This document shows positions 9,143 to 10,436 of a stretch of DNA of 10,436 nt, one piece after another; position 1 is the first letter of the stretch, and the number at the start of each line of letters is the position of its first letter. The stretch spans positions 10,122-20,557 of the forward strand of contig MHOR01000031.1 in NCBI GenBank assembly GCA_001821915.1, written 5' to 3'. Under the pieces are notes generated by a model, which was not told the DNA's origin, made no database searches, and saw only the letters and a list, made by a program, of their open reading frames with translations. The translations under genes were made by a program, and so were the position numbers. The DNA comes from Candidatus Staskawiczbacteria bacterium RIFCSPHIGHO2_02_FULL_34_10. Lineage in GTDB: Bacteria; Patescibacteriota; Minisyncoccia; Minisyncoccales; Staskawiczbacteraceae.

Positions 9143-10436
9143 ATGTACATACAAACGTACAAAGTAAAAGGAATGCATTGCGCTTCATGCTCAGCCATTA
9201 TTGAAAAAACCCTAAAAAAAGTTGGAGGTGTTGAAAATGTTGAGGCAAATTTTGGCGCCGAAACTGCCAAGGTATCTTTTGATGACACAAAAACTAATCC
9301 GCAAGAACTTTCAAAAAAGATAGAGCCTTTGGGGTATTCTCTTGTAATGCCCACCCATTCAAATCATGGCGGCCAAAGCGCAGAGCAAATGGGTATGTCG
9401 GCACAAGAGCATGTGGCACACACTGGAATAGGACAATCAAAACAGGAAAAGCTTGCTGAAGTGGCTGATATGAAAATGAAAATTATAATGGTAATGCCCC
9501 TAGCCGCCTTTAGTATTTTCTTGATGGCATGGGATACGTTAGCCGCTATTAATGCGGCGCCAAAAATGTCAGAAGTCCTTTTTGAGTTTTTCCATCATCT
9601 TTTACCGATATTTGCTACTGCTACGTTTTTTATCGCCGGCAAGCCGTATCTTCTGGGTTTTTACCGCTTTTTGCGTTATGGCAAAGCAAACATGGATAGT
9701 TTGATTGGTATTGGCACATCTGCTGCATTTTTATACAGTTTCATTATCACGGCGTTTGAAGGACCATTGCTTCCATTCTTAAATGTTGAGAATGTCTACT
9801 ATGATGTAACTATTGTAGTAATTGCTTTTATTACCCTGGGCAAATATTTGGAAGCCAAAGCCAAAATAAAAACCGGTGATGCTATCGAAAAGTTATTTAA
9901 TTTGCAAACTAAAACAGCAATTATTATCAAAGATGGAAAAGAACAAGAAGTTTCTATTAATCAAGTGGTGCATGGAGATCAGATTGTTGTAAAACCCGGA
10001 GTCCGTATTCCAGTAGACGGGACAGTTTCTAATGGGTCATCATTTGTTGACGAGTCTATGGTTACTGGTGAACCTATGCCAGTTGAAAAAAAGACCGGCG
10101 ACACGGTTATCGCTGGCACAATCAATACGACAGGTTCTTTCACATTTAAAGCGATGAGGGTTGGGTCGGAAACGATGTTGGCCCACATTATTAAAATGGT
10201 TGAAGAAGCGCAAGGAAGCCGTGCTCCAATTCAAAAGTTGGCGGATAAAATTTCAGCTGTTTTTGTGCCTATTGTTATTGTTTTGGCATTTTTGTCGCTC
10301 ATCGCGTGGCTGGTTATTGGTACTACATATTTTGGCTTTGCGCAGGCGCTTTCCTATGCATTAGTATCATTTGTTGGCATTCTGGTTATTGCTTGTCCGT
10401 GTGCTTTGGGTTTGGCTACGCCTACCGCCATTATTG
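9143..10436 (+). CDS. copA: Cu+-exporting P1B-type ATPase (CopA), N-terminal 431 residues, runs off the window
   Basis: ATP-driven export of Cu(I) across the cytoplasmic membrane. The frame is open from ATG 9143 to the window end. Domains: one N-terminal HMA metal-binding domain (1-68) with GMHCASC (Cys13, Cys16); a short His-containing linker (His72, His75, His90, His93); membrane helices from about 112, including MVMPLAAFSIFLMAW and ILGxG-like IGIGTSAAFLYS; the actuator domain with TGE at 308-310; and helix 6 with the ion-binding CPC (418-420) followed by ALGLATPTAI. The DKTG phosphorylation site and nucleotide-binding domain lie beyond the edge. The CPC motif and single HMA support copper/silver specificity. 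It follows the 84-aa membrane protein by 10 nt. No SD is visible. Confidence 0.95.
   Translation, partial: MYIQTYKVKGMHCASCSAIIEKTLKKVGGVENVEANFGAETAKVSFDDTKTNPQELSKKIEPLGYSLVMPTHSNHGGQSAEQMGMSAQEHVAHTGIGQSKQEKLAEVADMKMKIIMVMPLAAFSIFLMAWDTLAAINAAPKMSEVLFEFFHHLLPIFATATFFIAGKPYLLGFYRFLRYGKANMDSLIGIGTSAAFLYSFIITAFEGPLLPFLNVENVYYDVTIVVIAFITLGKYLEAKAKIKTGDAIEKLFNLQTKTAIIIKDGKEQEVSINQVVHGDQIVVKPGVRIPVDGTVSNGSSFVDESMVTGEPMPVEKKTGDTVIAGTINTTGSFTFKAMRVGSETMLAHIIKMVEEAQGSRAPIQKLADKISAVFVPIVIVLAFLSLIAWLVIGTTYFGFAQALSYALVSFVGILVIACPCALGLATPTAII

Noticed and set aside
10161..10364. 67-aa plus-strand frame near the right edge
   Set aside because: Out-of-frame shadow of copA, whose own frame is open across the region with clear P-type ATPase motifs.
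1..10436. CRISPR array
   Set aside because: No regularly spaced direct repeats with unique spacers. The repeats present are tRNA-derived copies and inverted repeats.

Overview
The window reads as a chromosomal segment of a low-GC bacterium, most likely a member of the Candidate Phyla Radiation (Patescibacteria, Parcubacteria-like). That placement is inference. It rests on AT-rich coding, a plain prfB-ftsE-ftsX block, tRNA genes without an encoded CCA, core genes lacking Shine-Dalgarno (SD) sequences, and a streamlined copper module. RF2 is present with its UGA-dependent autoregulatory frameshift, so UGA is an ordinary stop here.

Layout. Positions 1-121: C-terminus of an unidentified protein. 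153-534: a tRNA-Gly locus in which a complete tRNA-Gly(CCC) lies inside the anticodon loop of a second Gly-like tRNA, followed by a structured element made of rearranged copies of the outer tRNA 3' end. 551-3172: accessory genes, comprising a histidine-phosphatase pseudogene, two small membrane proteins, an intact paralogous histidine phosphatase and a 2H-phosphoesterase (LigT-like) pseudogene. 3342-3953: an unrecognised 203-aa protein. 4034-4651: an inverted-repeat element, a second nested tRNA locus (tRNA-Thr(CGT) inside the anticodon loop of another Thr-like tRNA) and a probable structured RNA with its own terminator. 4716-7578: prfB (with +1 frameshift), ftsE and ftsX, with a large inverted repeat between ftsE and ftsX. 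7588-8139: tRNA-Gln(CTG), a second copy of the tRNA-3'-end element and one or two further candidate small RNAs. 8169-10436: a copper-response module with a G-tract operator/promoter, a CsoR/RcnR-family repressor, a small basic protein, a MITE, a small two-helix membrane protein and the first 431 residues of a CopA-type Cu+-ATPase.

How the genes work together. RF2 terminates at UGA/UAA. FtsE/FtsX form the membrane ABC complex that controls cell-wall hydrolysis at division. The repressor probably releases the G-tract promoter when metal is bound, permitting expression of the exporter.

The most unusual content is around the tRNA genes. Two loci share a tRNA-inside-tRNA arrangement with matching junction motifs. 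Two loci carry a roughly 180-nt element whose inverted and direct arms match whichever tRNA it follows, while the core hairpins are conserved with compensatory changes. I do not recognise either arrangement as a described bacterial system. All structures were folded by eye.
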